64,000 nt of DNA from Nitratifractor salsuginis DSM 16511 (GCF_000186245.1 NC_014935.1:248001-312000), one strand, 5' to 3'; counted from the first letter of the stretch, positions 7,556-17,235 are shown. Numbers and translations: made by a program. Notes: generated from the letters alone by a model not told the origin.

Positions 7556-9994
7556 GTGAACTACGATCCCAAATCGATCGAAAGCAAGTGGCAGCAGAAG
7601 TGGGAAGCGGAGCGGGCCTTCGAGCCCTCCGAGGACCAGAGCCTGCCCAAAAAATATATCCTCAGTATGTTCCCTTATCCCAGCGGGCGGATCCATATGG
7701 GCCACGTGCGCAACTACGCCATCGGCGACGCCCTGGCCCGCTACTGGCGCAAGCAGGGAGTCAATGTGCTCCATCCCATCGGCTGGGATGCCTTCGGGAT
7801 GCCCGCCGAGAACGCGGCGATCAAGCACAAACGCCACCCCAAGGAGTGGACCTACGACAACATCGCCTATATGCGCAAGGAACTTGGCGCCCTGGGACTG
7901 AGCTTCAGCAAGGAGCGGGAGTTCGCCACCTGTGATCCCCTCTACACTCGCTGGGAGCAGGAGTTTATCATCCGGATGTTCGAAGGGGGGCTCCTCTACC
8001 GGGAGAGTACCACCGTCAACTGGTGCGAAACCTGCCACACGGTCCTGGCCAACGAACAGGTCGAAGAGGGGTGCTGCTGGCGCTGCGACAACCCGGTGGT
8101 CCAGCGGGAGATGCCCGGCTACTATATCGATATCGTCCGCTACGCTCAGGAACTGCTGGACGATCTGGAGCAGCTGGAGGGCAAGTGGCCCGCCCAGGTG
8201 CTGACGATGCAGCGCAACTGGATCGGGCGCAGCCAGGGGCTGGAGTTCCGCTTCGAGCTGAACGATGCGAGCAAAGCCAAGCTCAACGGTTGTTTCGACG
8301 GCTATGAAGTCTTCACCACTCGCCCCGACACCATCTTCGGTGTCACCTATTCGGCTCTGGCTCCCGAGCATCCCATCGTCCGGCATCTCATCGAGCACAA
8401 GCTCCTCGACGATGAGGTGATCGAGCGCATCGAAGCGATCATCAATATGAGCGAGCGGGAGCGGGCCCAGGCGGAGAAGGAGGGCTACCCTCTGGGGATC
8501 AGCGTCATCCATCCCCTCACCGGCGAAGATATCCCCGTCTGGACGGCCAACTTCGTCCTGGCCAGCTACGGCGGCGGGGCGGTGATGGCGGTCCCGGCCC
8601 ACGACGAACGGGATTACGAATTCGCCACCAAATACGGCTTGCCCATCAAGCGGGTCATCGAGGGGGGCGAGCTTCCCTATACCGGCGACGGGGAGCTCGT
8701 CGACAGCGGCGTCTTCACCGGCAAGCCCAACCGGGAAGCGATGAAGGAGATCGTCGCCTTCTTCGAGAGCGAAGGGTTGGGGACAAGCCAGATCAACTAC
8801 AAACTGCGCAACTGGGGAATCAGCCGTCAGCGCTACTGGGGCGCCCCCATCCCATTGATCCACTGCCCCACCTGCGGCCTGGTGCCCGAGAAGATCGAGA
8901 ACCTCCCCGTGACCCTGCCCGATGATGTGGAGATCACCGGCGAAGGCAACCCCCTGGAAAGCCACCCGACCTGGAAACACTGCACCTGCCCCCAGTGCGG
9001 CGGCAAAGCGACCCGGGAGACCGATACGATGGATACCTTCATCCAGAGCTCCTGGTATCAGTTCCGCTATGCTACCGATCCCAAAAAATGGAACGAAACG
9101 GGGATCGACAAGGAAGACAGCGCCTACTGGATGCCGGTGGATCAATACATCGGCGGGATCGAGCACGCCATTTTGCACCTGCTCTACGCCCGCTTCTTCA
9201 CCAAAGCGCTGCGGGACTTGGGCTATCACGATATCGACGAGCCCTTCAGCCGGCTTTTGACCCAGGGGATGGTGCTCAAAGACGGGGCCAAGATGTCCAA
9301 GTCCAAGGGCAACACCGTCGATCCCGACGCCATCGTGGAGCGCTACGGTGCCGATACCGCCCGGCTCTTCATCCTCTTTGCCGCGCCGCCCCAGAAGGAG
9401 CTGGAGTGGAAAGACAGCGGTGTGGAGGGGGCCTACCGCTTCCTTAAAAAGCTCTACAGCCGCAAAGAGAAAGTCAGCCACCGCAGTCTCCCCGAGATCG
9501 ACCACGATGCCCTGGCCCCCGAAGCCAAGGAGGCCCGCGCCAAGGTCTACGAAGCCCTGCGCAAGAGTGGGGATGTCTATGAAAAGACCTTTGCCTTCAA
9601 TACCCTCATCGCCGCGACGATGGAAGCCCTCAACGCCCTGGACAAGCAGAGCGACCCCGCGGTTTGGAGCGAGGGGATGTATATCCTGCTTCACCTCCTG
9701 GAGCCCATCGTGCCTCACATCGCCAGCGAATTGAGCGAAGAGCTCTTCGGCCGGGAGAATCTGCGCCGCAGCATCCCCCTCAAAGAGGAGGTCTTCGTCA
9801 CCGAGAGCATCACCTACGCCGTGAGCATCAATGGCAAGCGCCGCACCGAAGTGGCCGTCCCCGCCGGCGCGGAGAAAGAGGAGATCCTGGCCCTGGCCAA
9901 AGAGGCGGGTGCGAAATGGCTGGAGGGGATGCAGATCGTCAAAGAGATCGTGGTGCCGAACAAACTGGTCAACTTCGTCGTCAAACCGGCCTAA
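7556..9994 (+). CDS. leuS: Leucyl-tRNA synthetase
   Basis: This class I aminoacyl-tRNA synthetase charges tRNA-Leu. The 812-residue length is normal for the bacterial type. The HIGH-like motif HMGH is at residues 47-50 and KMSKS at about 579-583. The CP1 editing domain lies between them (about 220-410), with TTRPDTIFG. Zinc-type cysteines (CETC, CWRC) are present near 160-180. The start is a GTG preceded by GGAG. The gene begins a run leuS-lptE-folC-mfd on the plus strand; the leuS-lptE-folC order is shared with Campylobacter. Confidence 0.97.
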   Translation: MNYDPKSIESKWQQKWEAERAFEPSEDQSLPKKYILSMFPYPSGRIHMGHVRNYAIGDALARYWRKQGVNVLHPIGWDAFGMPAENAAIKHKRHPKEWTYDNIAYMRKELGALGLSFSKEREFATCDPLYTRWEQEFIIRMFEGGLLYRESTTVNWCETCHTVLANEQVEEGCCWRCDNPVVQREMPGYYIDIVRYAQELLDDLEQLEGKWPAQVLTMQRNWIGRSQGLEFRFELNDASKAKLNGCFDGYEVFTTRPDTIFGVTYSALAPEHPIVRHLIEHKLLDDEVIERIEAIINMSERERAQAEKEGYPLGISVIHPLTGEDIPVWTANFVLASYGGGAVMAVPAHDERDYEFATKYGLPIKRVIEGGELPYTGDGELVDSGVFTGKPNREAMKEIVAFFESEGLGTSQINYKLRNWGISRQRYWGAPIPLIHCPTCGLVPEKIENLPVTLPDDVEITGEGNPLESHPTWKHCTCPQCGGKATRETDTMDTFIQSSWYQFRYATDPKKWNETGIDKEDSAYWMPVDQYIGGIEHAILHLLYARFFTKALRDLGYHDIDEPFSRLLTQGMVLKDGAKMSKSKGNTVDPDAIVERYGADTARLFILFAAPPQKELEWKDSGVEGAYRFLKKLYSRKEKVSHRSLPEIDHDALAPEAKEARAKVYEALRKSGDVYEKTFAFNTLIAATMEALNALDKQSDPAVWSEGMYILLHLLEPIVPHIASELSEELFGRENLRRSIPLKEEVFVTESITYAVSINGKRRTEVAVPAGAEKEEILALAKEAGAKWLEGMQIVKEIVVPNKLVNFVVKPA

Positions 9995-10012
9995 GCCGAA
10001 GAAGGAGCGGGT

Positions 10013-10555
10013 ATGAAAAACTTTGGATATTTTTCAAGAGGGCGAAGGAATTTCCTCTCCCCGCTCCTTCTGACGGTGCTGCTGCTCTCTTTTGCCGGAT
10101 GCGGCTACAAACCTGTGGCCCAATACGGCAGGGAACAGATTCCCGATCCGGTCTATGTGGATGTGCGTCTCTCCGGGATGGAGCCCCAAAACGGCGTCTT
10201 CCTCAAAGAGGAGATCATGCGCATCCTGCGGACCCACTTCCAGGAGAGGGTGGTTTCGGACAAGTCTGCCGCCGTCAGCCGACTGATCGTCCCCGGCTAC
10301 AAGATCGACTATTCGCCTCTGGCCTACGATACCCACGGCTATGTGATCCGCTACCGGGTCACGGTGGATATCGATTTCATTCTCCGTACTCCCAAGGGTG
10401 AACTCCGCAAACATATCGGCGGAACCGAAGATGTCAATATCCAGCCCGGATCCCTCACCAGCGCCACGGCGAGAGAGTACGCCATCCGCACCGCCATCCG
10501 CAAAGCGATGGACAACTTCATCGCCTACGTGACCCAAAAGGGGTACGGGAAGTGA
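10013..10555 (+). CDS. lptE: LptE-like outer-membrane LPS-assembly lipoprotein
   Basis: The 180-residue protein has a lipoprotein signal with lipobox LLSFAGC (Cys near residue 30), preceded by a hydrophobic stretch. The rest is a small alpha/beta domain with no enzyme motif. The position between leuS and folC is where Campylobacterota carry the LptE homologue, which plugs the LptD translocon and helps insert lipopolysaccharide in the outer membrane. Identification rests on size, lipobox and synteny, since LptE sequences diverge strongly. A strong GAAGGAG site precedes the ATG. The stop codon overlaps the folC GTG (GTGA). Confidence 0.7.
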   Translation: MKNFGYFSRGRRNFLSPLLLTVLLLSFAGCGYKPVAQYGREQIPDPVYVDVRLSGMEPQNGVFLKEEIMRILRTHFQERVVSDKSAAVSRLIVPGYKIDYSPLAYDTHGYVIRYRVTVDIDFILRTPKGELRKHIGGTEDVNIQPGSLTSATAREYAIRTAIRKAMDNFIAYVTQKGYGK

Positions 10556-11802
10556 CCCCCGCCTTTTTCGACTTTCTCGAGCAAAAACCCCTCTACTACA
10601 AAGAGATCGACACCCAACGCATCCACAACGCCTACGCCCTGCTCAAAGACCAGATCGCCCATCCCCCCGCTGTGCATATCGTAGGAACAAACGGCAAGGG
10701 AAGCACGGGGAGGATGATCGCGTACCTTGCTTCGCAAGGAATGAGGAATGAGGAATTAGGAATTAGGAACCGAATAGAAAAAGATCCAAAATTCTCTATC
10801 GGCCATTACACTTCCCCTCACATTCTCCGCTTCAACGAGCGGATTTGGATCGACGGGGCGGAGGTCTCCGATGAGCAGCTGGAGGAGGGGCACCGCCGGC
10901 TCTATGAGATTTTGGGTCCTCAGATGAGCGAAGAGTTGAGCTATTTTGAATACACCACTCTGCTGGCCCTGCTGCTTTTTGAGCATTGTGACCTGATCGT
11001 TTTGGAGGCGGGTCTGGGCGGGGAGTTCGACGCTACCAATGTGGTGGAGAACAAGCGGCTCAGCGTCGTGACTCCCATCGGCTTGGATCACCAGGCCTTT
11101 TTAGGAGACGACATCGAATCGATCGCCCGGACCAAGTGCAAGAGTTTCACTCCCGGAAGCCGGGCGCTTTTGGCTCCCCAGCCCTATCCCGAAGTTCCCA
11201 AAGTCGCCCGGCAGGTGGCCCAGGAGAGGGGCGTGGAACTTCATATGGTGAAAGATTTTGGATTTTGGATTTTGGATTCCGGATTAGGGGAGAACACAGA
11301 GAAAAAATGGGCAGAGATGCTCAATGAAGTAGGAAAAGAGAAAGGGTGGCCTGACTTTTTGCTTCAAAACGCTCTGACGGCTCTGAAGGCGCTGGAGCTT
11401 CTGGGGATCGAGGCCGATCCGGAGGCGCTTAGGGATTTGGAACTCTTCGGGCGCTTCTATCCTCTGCGGGAGAATATCCGTATCGACGTGGGCCACAACC
11501 CTCTGGCGGCCCGGGTCATCGCCCAGGCGCTGGAGCCCGAAACGGTGCTGATCTACAATTCCCTGGATGACAAGGATTACTGGGAAGTTCTCTCCACCCT
11601 CAAGCCCAAGATCAAGCGGGTGGAGCTGATCCCCATCGAGAGCCAGCGGGCAGCGACTTTGGGGCTGATCGAAGAGGCCCTGGAGGAGCTGGAGATCCCC
11701 TGGAACTGTTACGACGGCCTGCTTTTTAGCCACGAAAAGTACCTGGTCTTCGGCTCCTTTTATACGGTCGAAGCCTTTTTGCGTTCTATGGAAGCGGATT
11801 AG
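10552..11802 (+). CDS. folC: Dihydrofolate/folylpolyglutamate synthase with repeat-derived insertions
   Basis: FolC adds glycine-linked glutamates to folates and makes dihydrofolate. The 416-residue protein starts with a GTG that overlaps the previous stop. It carries the P-loop GTNGKGSTGR (about 44-53), the YTSPHIL loop and the LDHQAFLG Mur-ligase motif. Two segments are foreign to the family: about residues 62-82, encoded by GGAATGA/GGAATTA heptamers at 10738-10775, and about 233-262, encoded by GGATTTT heptamers at 11256-11286. Both keep the frame and both match intergenic repeat families of this window. Catalytic motifs flank but are not broken by them, so the enzyme may remain active. 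Confidence 0.9.
   Translation: MTPAFFDFLEQKPLYYKEIDTQRIHNAYALLKDQIAHPPAVHIVGTNGKGSTGRMIAYLASQGMRNEELGIRNRIEKDPKFSIGHYTSPHILRFNERIWIDGAEVSDEQLEEGHRRLYEILGPQMSEELSYFEYTTLLALLLFEHCDLIVLEAGLGGEFDATNVVENKRLSVVTPIGLDHQAFLGDDIESIARTKCKSFTPGSRALLAPQPYPEVPKVARQVAQERGVELHMVKDFGFWILDSGLGENTEKKWAEMLNEVGKEKGWPDFLLQNALTALKALELLGIEADPEALRDLELFGRFYPLRENIRIDVGHNPLAARVIAQALEPETVLIYNSLDDKDYWEVLSTLKPKIKRVELIPIESQRAATLGLIEEALEELEIPWNCYDGLLFSHEKYLVFGSFYTVEAFLRSMEAD
10738..10775 (+). repeat. GGAATGA heptamer array inside folC
   Basis: Units GGAATGA, GGAATGA, GGAATTA, GGAATTA and GGAACCG, read in frame as RNEELGIRNRI. The same family ends in GGAACCGAA at 14845-14870 and 56081-56112 outside coding sequence. Confidence 0.8.
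11253..11288 (+). repeat. GGATTTT heptamer array inside folC
   Basis: Four consecutive GGATTTT-like units encode FGFWILDSG in the folC frame. The same family is intergenic at 385-420, 44430-44460 and 52690-52715. Confidence 0.8.
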
Positions 11803-11855
11803 ACCCGGAAATCAATCCTTTTACTTTTTTCAAAAACCTTTAACGGAGCCAATGC

Positions 11856-14852
11856 GTGAATCAAGCCGATTTCTATGAATATCTTCTCTCCACACCTGCA
11901 AAAGAGCGGGCCGAGCTGCTGGTTGTCCGGGATGACAAGAGCGCCGAGCGGGCCGAGGCGGTGGCCCGATACCGGGCGGTCCGTCCCTTTGTTCTGCCTC
12001 AGCTGCGCCTGAGTCCGGGGGAGGATCTGCGCAGTTACGGGCCCGAGATCCGGGAGCTGTTGGCGGAACTGGCGGCTTACCACCGCTACGAGGGGGAGAA
12101 GCTGCTCATCGCCCCGCTGCACACCCTGAGCCTTCCCCTGCCCAGGCCCGAGACCTTCGGGACGCTGAGGCTGGAGTTCGGCGAAACCCTGGACTTGGAG
12201 GCCCTCAAAGACCGCCTCTACCGCTGGGGATACCACTTCGTCGATCTGGTCAGCGAAGCGGGGGAGGTTTCGGTGCGGGGGGATATCATTGATATCTTCT
12301 CCCCGGGAGCGGAGCATCCCTGGCGGATCAGCCTCTTCGACGAGGAGATCGAGAGCATTCATCCCTTCGACCCCGATACCCAGAAACGCCGGGGGGATGA
12401 GGAGCTGGAGGCGGTGACCTTGCATCCCGCCTTTTTGGCTCTGGAGAGCGAAGAATTCGAGGCCCTCAAAGAGCGGGTGGAGCAGAGCCCTTATGAGAGT
12501 TTCGTCAAGGATATCGACTCCCTGGGGCTTTGGCACCTGGAGGAGCTGGGGATGGATTACCTCCAGGAGTTCCGGGCGATCGCCGGAGAGGATCTGGGCG
12601 AAGAGTTGGAGGAGCTCTACAGCCTTACGACTCCGCTCATCCCCCGCTCCAGCTATCCGACGAGCCGCCTTCCCGCCGCCAAAATGTGGCGGGAGTTGGA
12701 GGTGGCCGATGTGAACAAGCTCATCGAGGCCCATCCCGACAAAAAGGTGACCATCGTCGCCCGCAGCGAATCCTTGGTGCGGGGCAGCCAGCTGGTGCAG
12801 ATGGAGCGGCTCAATTATGTCTATCAAGAGGGGATCCTCAACCTGATGGGGCCCGATGAGCTGATCCTATCGCTGAATAAACCTGTCAAACGCAAACGGG
12901 TCAAGCGCCCCAGCCTGGTGCTGGATGAGATGCGCCCCGGGGAGTATGTGGTCCACGAGACCCACGGGGTGGGGATCTTCAAGGGGATCGAGAAGCGGGA
13001 GGTCCTGGGGGCGACCCGGGAGTTCGTGGTGGTGCAGTATCAGGGGGAGGATACCCTGCTGGTTCCGGTGGAGAACCTGGAGGTGATCGACCGCTACATC
13101 GCCGACAGCGGCACTCTGCCGGCACTGGACCGCCTGGGCAAGGCGAGCTTCAAGCGTCTCAAGGGCAAGGTGCGCGAAAAACTCTTTGCTATCGCTTCCC
13201 AGATTATCAACATCTCCGCCCAGCGCCTTCTCCAGCGGGGAATTCCCCTGAAAGTCGATCCCGCCGAGCACGCCCTCTTCCTCTCTCAGGCGGGCTTCGA
13301 GCATACCGAAGATCAGATGGAAGCGATCCGGCAGATTATGGAGGAGCTGTCCGGCGGGGGGATGATGGACCGGCTGCTCAGCGCCGATGTGGGCTTCGGC
13401 AAGACCGAAGTGGCAATGAACGCCATCTTCGCCGCGGTGCGCAACGGCTATCAGGCGATGATGGTGGTCCCTACGACCCTGCTGAGCGCCCAGCACTACC
13501 GCAGCCTCAAAGAGCGCTTCGCCCCCTGGGAGATCGAAGTGGCCCAGCTGGACCGTTACACCCCCGCCAAGCAGAAACGGGAGATCCTGCGCCGCCTGGA
13601 GGAGGGGGAGCTCAAAGTCGTCGTGGGCACCCACGCCCTGCTGGGGGCGAAGTTCAAGAACCTGGCTTTGGTGGTGGTGGACGAGGAGCACAAGTTCGGG
13701 GTCAAGCAAAAAGAGGCCCTCAAAGAGATGGCCCTCAATGTCCATCTCCTTTCGATGTCGGCCACGCCGATCCCGAGATCGCTGAATATGGCCCTCTCCA
13801 AGATCAAGAGCTTCAGCGAAATCCTCACCCCGCCCACGGAGCGGGTGGGGGTGCGCACCTTCGTCAAGAGCTTCGACCCCAAGATCGTCAAAGAGGCGAT
13901 CCTCAGAGAACGGCGCCGGGGCGGGCAGACTTTCTACGTCTACAACTCCATCGCCGGCATCGAGGAGAAAGCCAAGCAGCTGCGGGAGCTCATCCCCGAC
14001 CTGCGGATGACGGTGCTCCACTCCAAGGTCACGGCGGCTCAAACCGAAAAGGAGATGATGAAGTTCGAGGCAGGGGAGTATGACCTGCTCCTTTCGACCA
14101 CCATCGTCGAATCGGGGATCCACCTGCCCAACGCCAATACGATGATCGTGGACGGTGCCGAGAATTTCGGGATCGCCGATTTGCACCAGCTGCGGGGCCG
14201 GGTGGGGCGGGGAGGAAAAGAGGGCTACTGCTACCTGCTGGTCGAAGACAAAGAACGCCTGCCCGAAAACGCCCGCCGTCGCCTCCTGGCCCTGGAGAGC
14301 CATTCGGAGCTGGGCAGCGGCGCCGTGCTGGCCTTTCACGACCTGGAGATCCGGGGTGGGGGGAACCTGATCGGCGAAGCCCAGTCGGGCCACATCAAGC
14401 AGATCGGCTACTCCCTCTACCTGCGGATGCTCGAAGACGCCATCAAGGAGCTCAGCGGCCGCAAGGAGGAGAGCGAGAAGGGGGTGGACCTCAATCTGCA
14501 GATCGACGCCTATCTGAGCGACGAACTCATCAGCGAAGCCCGGCTGAGATTGGAGCTCTACCGCCGTCTGGCCCAGGCCGAGAGTGTGGCGGAGGTTTAC
14601 GAGATCGAAGAGGAGATCGTCGATCGCTTCGGCAAGCCCGACGAGGTGACCCGCCAATTCATCGAAACGATGGCGATCAAGGTTCTGGCCAAAGAGCGGG
14701 GGATCAGCAAAGTCTCCAGCTACGAGGATCGGGTCTTTTTTGAATTCCACGACGGCCGCGACCGGGTTATCCTCAAAGCCCCCAGCAAAGACGACGACGA
14801 TATCTTGGCAACGGCGATGGGATACCTGAAGGGAACGAGGAATGAGGAGTGA
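11856..14852 (+). CDS. mfd: Transcription-repair coupling factor
   Basis: Mfd removes RNA polymerase stalled at DNA lesions and recruits the UvrABC excision system. The 998-residue protein has the UvrB-homology N-terminus, the RNA-polymerase-interacting domain (VHETHGVGIF, about 365-375), helicase motifs I (SADVGFGKTEVA), II (VVDEEHKFG) and VI (QLRGRVGRGG), and the C-terminal TRCF domain. Start is a GTG eight bases after GGAG. The last codons (KGTRNEE) run into a GGAATGA/GGAGTGA repeat array, so the C-terminus has been rewritten by repeat DNA. Family lengths are usually 980-1150 residues. Confidence 0.95.
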   Translation: MNQADFYEYLLSTPAKERAELLVVRDDKSAERAEAVARYRAVRPFVLPQLRLSPGEDLRSYGPEIRELLAELAAYHRYEGEKLLIAPLHTLSLPLPRPETFGTLRLEFGETLDLEALKDRLYRWGYHFVDLVSEAGEVSVRGDIIDIFSPGAEHPWRISLFDEEIESIHPFDPDTQKRRGDEELEAVTLHPAFLALESEEFEALKERVEQSPYESFVKDIDSLGLWHLEELGMDYLQEFRAIAGEDLGEELEELYSLTTPLIPRSSYPTSRLPAAKMWRELEVADVNKLIEAHPDKKVTIVARSESLVRGSQLVQMERLNYVYQEGILNLMGPDELILSLNKPVKRKRVKRPSLVLDEMRPGEYVVHETHGVGIFKGIEKREVLGATREFVVVQYQGEDTLLVPVENLEVIDRYIADSGTLPALDRLGKASFKRLKGKVREKLFAIASQIINISAQRLLQRGIPLKVDPAEHALFLSQAGFEHTEDQMEAIRQIMEELSGGGMMDRLLSADVGFGKTEVAMNAIFAAVRNGYQAMMVVPTTLLSAQHYRSLKERFAPWEIEVAQLDRYTPAKQKREILRRLEEGELKVVVGTHALLGAKFKNLALVVVDEEHKFGVKQKEALKEMALNVHLLSMSATPIPRSLNMALSKIKSFSEILTPPTERVGVRTFVKSFDPKIVKEAILRERRRGGQTFYVYNSIAGIEEKAKQLRELIPDLRMTVLHSKVTAAQTEKEMMKFEAGEYDLLLSTTIVESGIHLPNANTMIVDGAENFGIADLHQLRGRVGRGGKEGYCYLLVEDKERLPENARRRLLALESHSELGSGAVLAFHDLEIRGGGNLIGEAQSGHIKQIGYSLYLRMLEDAIKELSGRKEESEKGVDLNLQIDAYLSDELISEARLRLELYRRLAQAESVAEVYEIEEEIVDRFGKPDEVTRQFIETMAIKVLAKERGISKVSSYEDRVFFEFHDGRDRVILKAPSKDDDDILATAMGYLKGTRNEE

Positions 14853-14912
14853 GGAGTGAGGAACCGAAAAGAGATAGGATATTTCGTTTCCCTATGACCA
14901 ATGACAAAACTA
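14837..14912 (+). repeat. Heptamer arrays at the mfd 3' end
   Basis: GGAATGA/GGAGTGA units ending in GGAACCGAA overlap the last 16 coding bases of mfd. A short ATGACCA pair (14894-14906) follows. The same two families flank argH upstream at 56078-56222. Confidence 0.7.
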
Positions 14913-14922
14913 AAGGATGTAT

Positions 14923-16014
14923 ATGAAAAAACTGACCCTTATCTCCCTGCTGAGCCTTTTTGCTTTCGGCGCGACCTTTGATCTGGGGGCTTGCCGGAGC
15001 TGTCATCCGGCGATCGTCAAGGAGTTCGAGGCTTCGGCCCACGCCAACTCGTCGGCAAAGAAGGATCCCTTCTTCGCGGCGATGCTCAAGCGAAGCCCGG
15101 AGAAGAAGTCCTGCCGCAACTGCCACGCCCCCGGGGCGAAGAGTGCGGAGGGGGAGCAGGGGATGACGTGCCTGAGCTGCCACCGGATCGAAAGTATCGA
15201 GAATCACGCCCAGGCCAATCGGAATATTTACCGCAAAGAGCAGGATAAACTCCTCTTCTCCGCTCAGGAGGGGCGGGAAGAGAAGGTGATCCGCTATCAC
15301 GAAGAGAGCATCTGGTTCGGGCTGAAGACCCGCAGGGTCGGCTCTCCTTACCACGACATCGATTACCGCAAAGAGATTTTCTATACCGGGGAAGTCTGTA
15401 TGGGCTGCCACAGCCACAAGGTCAACGGTCACGGACTCGATCTCTGCCGGATGGGAGAGGAGGGGGTGAAAAAGGGCAAACCCAACTGCATCACGTGCCA
15501 TATGCCCAAGGTCCCTGGCAGCGCCACATCGATCCGACAGAGCGATACCCACGCCTGGCACGGGGCGGCGGGTCTGCATCACGGCAGCGAGAAACTCGCT
15601 CAATATCTGAAACTCTCCGTCACTCCCGATGAACGGGGCTTCACCGTCACGCTAAAAAACGAGACCCCTCACCCGCTGCTGACCCATCCCGCCCGGGTGC
15701 TTGAGCTTGATACTACGATCGATCGCCAGGGGAAAATCCAAAAACTTCCCGCCGTGACCCTGCGAAAAGTCCTGGGCAAAGGGGGGAAACCCACCCCGCC
15801 CTGGCTGGCTGATAGCGTTTTGAAAAACGACATCCCCAAAGCCAATGAGGTCAAGCGTTTTCATTTCGATACTCAGCTTTCGAAAGGGGATCGGGTCGAA
15901 GTGATCCTCGGGGCGCGGCTGCTCCCTCCTCCTTTGACGAAAAAACTGGGCTTGAGCGAGGATGAGGCGGCGCTCATCGAATTGAAACGGAGCAGCTACA
16001 CCGTTTCAAAGTAG
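14923..16014 (+). CDS. Exported multiheme cytochrome c (five CXXCH)
   Basis: The 363-residue protein starts with a Sec signal peptide (cleavage after about residue 18). Five CXXCH heme motifs are visible: CRSCH (24), CRNCH (64), CLSCH (83), CMGCH (159) and CITCH (189). The spacing and many extra histidines resemble the cytochrome c554 group of periplasmic electron carriers and multiheme reductases. The C-terminal 160 residues have no heme motif and look like a beta-sandwich. I prefer ATG 14923 over 14917, because the AAAGGA site suits it. The gene has no redox neighbours, so its electron partner is unknown. Confidence 0.85.
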   Translation: MKKLTLISLLSLFAFGATFDLGACRSCHPAIVKEFEASAHANSSAKKDPFFAAMLKRSPEKKSCRNCHAPGAKSAEGEQGMTCLSCHRIESIENHAQANRNIYRKEQDKLLFSAQEGREEKVIRYHEESIWFGLKTRRVGSPYHDIDYRKEIFYTGEVCMGCHSHKVNGHGLDLCRMGEEGVKKGKPNCITCHMPKVPGSATSIRQSDTHAWHGAAGLHHGSEKLAQYLKLSVTPDERGFTVTLKNETPHPLLTHPARVLELDTTIDRQGKIQKLPAVTLRKVLGKGGKPTPPWLADSVLKNDIPKANEVKRFHFDTQLSKGDRVEVILGARLLPPPLTKKLGLSEDEAALIELKRSSYTVSK

Positions 16015-16019
16015 GTGGG

Positions 16020-16170
16020 GAATCGCTGCGGAATATACAGGTGACTATGCCGCTGGGCATTTACCTGGGATTTGACGGAGCTTTCACTCGATGGCGACAA
16101 AGGAGCACTCAACCCCGAAGGGGCACCGCAGGTGTTTGCGACTGCCAGAGCTATCGAGTGAAAGCGTTGT
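16020..16170 (-). mobile_element. Probable 3' remnant of an IS200/IS605-type element (tnpB tail and right end)
   Basis: On the minus strand an open frame reads ANTCGAPSGLS and then SSVKSQVNAQ, which resembles the variable C-terminal tail of TnpB proteins (ACG..GSGL...SVKQE). The same DNA is highly structured: a 12-bp perfect inverted repeat CTTTCACTCGAT (16081-16092) pairs with 16153-16164 around a CCCC-GAA-GGGG hairpin, and a second stem (ATGCC/GGCAT within CAGGT/ACCTG) lies at 16038-16068. This matches the layout of the guide-RNA region and subterminal hairpin at the right end of such elements. No transposase body or left end is present. The call is by eye only. Confidence 0.4.
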
Positions 16171-16275
16171 ATCACATTTAAGTTGTAATTCTTCGACAAC
16201 CTTATAGAAACATTAACGCTTAGTTAAACTCCGGCAAGTAAAATCAAGACAATACTATATATTTAGGAGTCTTGC

Positions 16276-17220
16276 GTGGAGACGATTCAAAAAATCAGAA
16301 ACGAGATCCATAAGGTCGTCGTCGGCCAGGAGAAGATGGTCGAAGCCCTGCTTACGGGCCTGCTGACCCGGGGGCATATCCTGCTCGAGGGGGTGCCGGG
16401 CCTGGCCAAGACCACCACGGTCAACGCCCTGGCCAAAACGCTGGGATTGACCTTCAAACGGGTGCAATTCACCCCCGACCTGCTTCCCAGCGACATCATC
16501 GGAACGGAGATCTACGATCCTACCAACAATACTTTCAAGATCAAAAAGGGCCCCGTCTTCACCAACCTCTTGCTGGCCGACGAGATCAACCGTGCTCCCG
16601 CCAAAGTTCAGTCGGCCCTGCTGGAGGTGATGCAGGAGCGGCAGGTGACCATCGGGGATGAGACCTTCAAAATCGCTCTTCCCTTCCTGGTTATGGCCAC
16701 CCAGAACCCGGTGGAGCAGGAGGGGGCCTACGAGCTTCCCGAAGCCCAGCTCGACCGTTTTATGATGAAAGTGGTTGTGGGGTATAACACCCGCGAAGAG
16801 GAGCTGGAGATCGCCCGCCGCGTCGCCAACAACGCTTTTGGAGAGATTCAACAAGTCGCCAGCATTGAAGACCTGGACCGCCTGCGCCAAGAGGCGATGC
16901 GGGTGCATATGGACCCGGAGATCGAACGCTACATCGTGGAGCTGGTCTTCGCCACCCGGGAGCCCGAGAAATACGGCTTGGAGAAGCTCAAACCCTACAT
17001 CGAGTTCGGCGCCTCTCCCCGGGCCAGTATAGATATGTACAAAGCGGCGAGAGCCGTGGCCTATCTCAAGGGCCAGGAGTTCGTCTCCCCCGTCGAGATC
17101 GCCTACATCGCCAAAGAGGTGCTCCGCCACCGGATCATCCTCAGCTACGAAGCCCAGGCGGAAGAGGTGAGCCAGGACCGGATCATCGAAGAGGTCCTCT
17201 CGGCTGTTCCCATTCCGTAG
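16276..17220 (+). CDS. MoxR-family AAA+ ATPase of the Bat operon
   Basis: The 314-residue protein is a typical MoxR ATPase with Walker A GVPGLAKTT, Walker B LLADEINRAP and the ATQNPVEQEG sensor region. The GTG start follows AGGAG. It opens an operon with a DUF58 protein, two VWA proteins, a TPR protein and BatD, the arrangement known as bat (Bacteroides aerotolerance). The ATPase probably activates the membrane VWA partners. A repeat-filled gap of 189 bases separates it from the next gene, unlike the rest of the operon. Confidence 0.92.
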   Translation: METIQKIRNEIHKVVVGQEKMVEALLTGLLTRGHILLEGVPGLAKTTTVNALAKTLGLTFKRVQFTPDLLPSDIIGTEIYDPTNNTFKIKKGPVFTNLLLADEINRAPAKVQSALLEVMQERQVTIGDETFKIALPFLVMATQNPVEQEGAYELPEAQLDRFMMKVVVGYNTREEELEIARRVANNAFGEIQQVASIEDLDRLRQEAMRVHMDPEIERYIVELVFATREPEKYGLEKLKPYIEFGASPRASIDMYKAARAVAYLKGQEFVSPVEIAYIAKEVLRHRIILSYEAQAEEVSQDRIIEEVLSAVPIP

Positions 17221-17235
17221 GATGGGAACAGCCGA

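Noticed and set aside
7433-9718. Minus-strand open frame of 761 codons over leuS
   Set aside because: It is a shadow of leuS, which has all synthetase motifs, with no ribosome site or recognised domain.
16080-16165. Possible riboswitch: CGAAGGGGCA-like motif upstream of moxR
   Set aside because: The motif slightly resembles part of a glycine riboswitch, but the conserved CUCAGG..AAAGGAC part is missing. The inverted-repeat layout fits a mobile-element end better.
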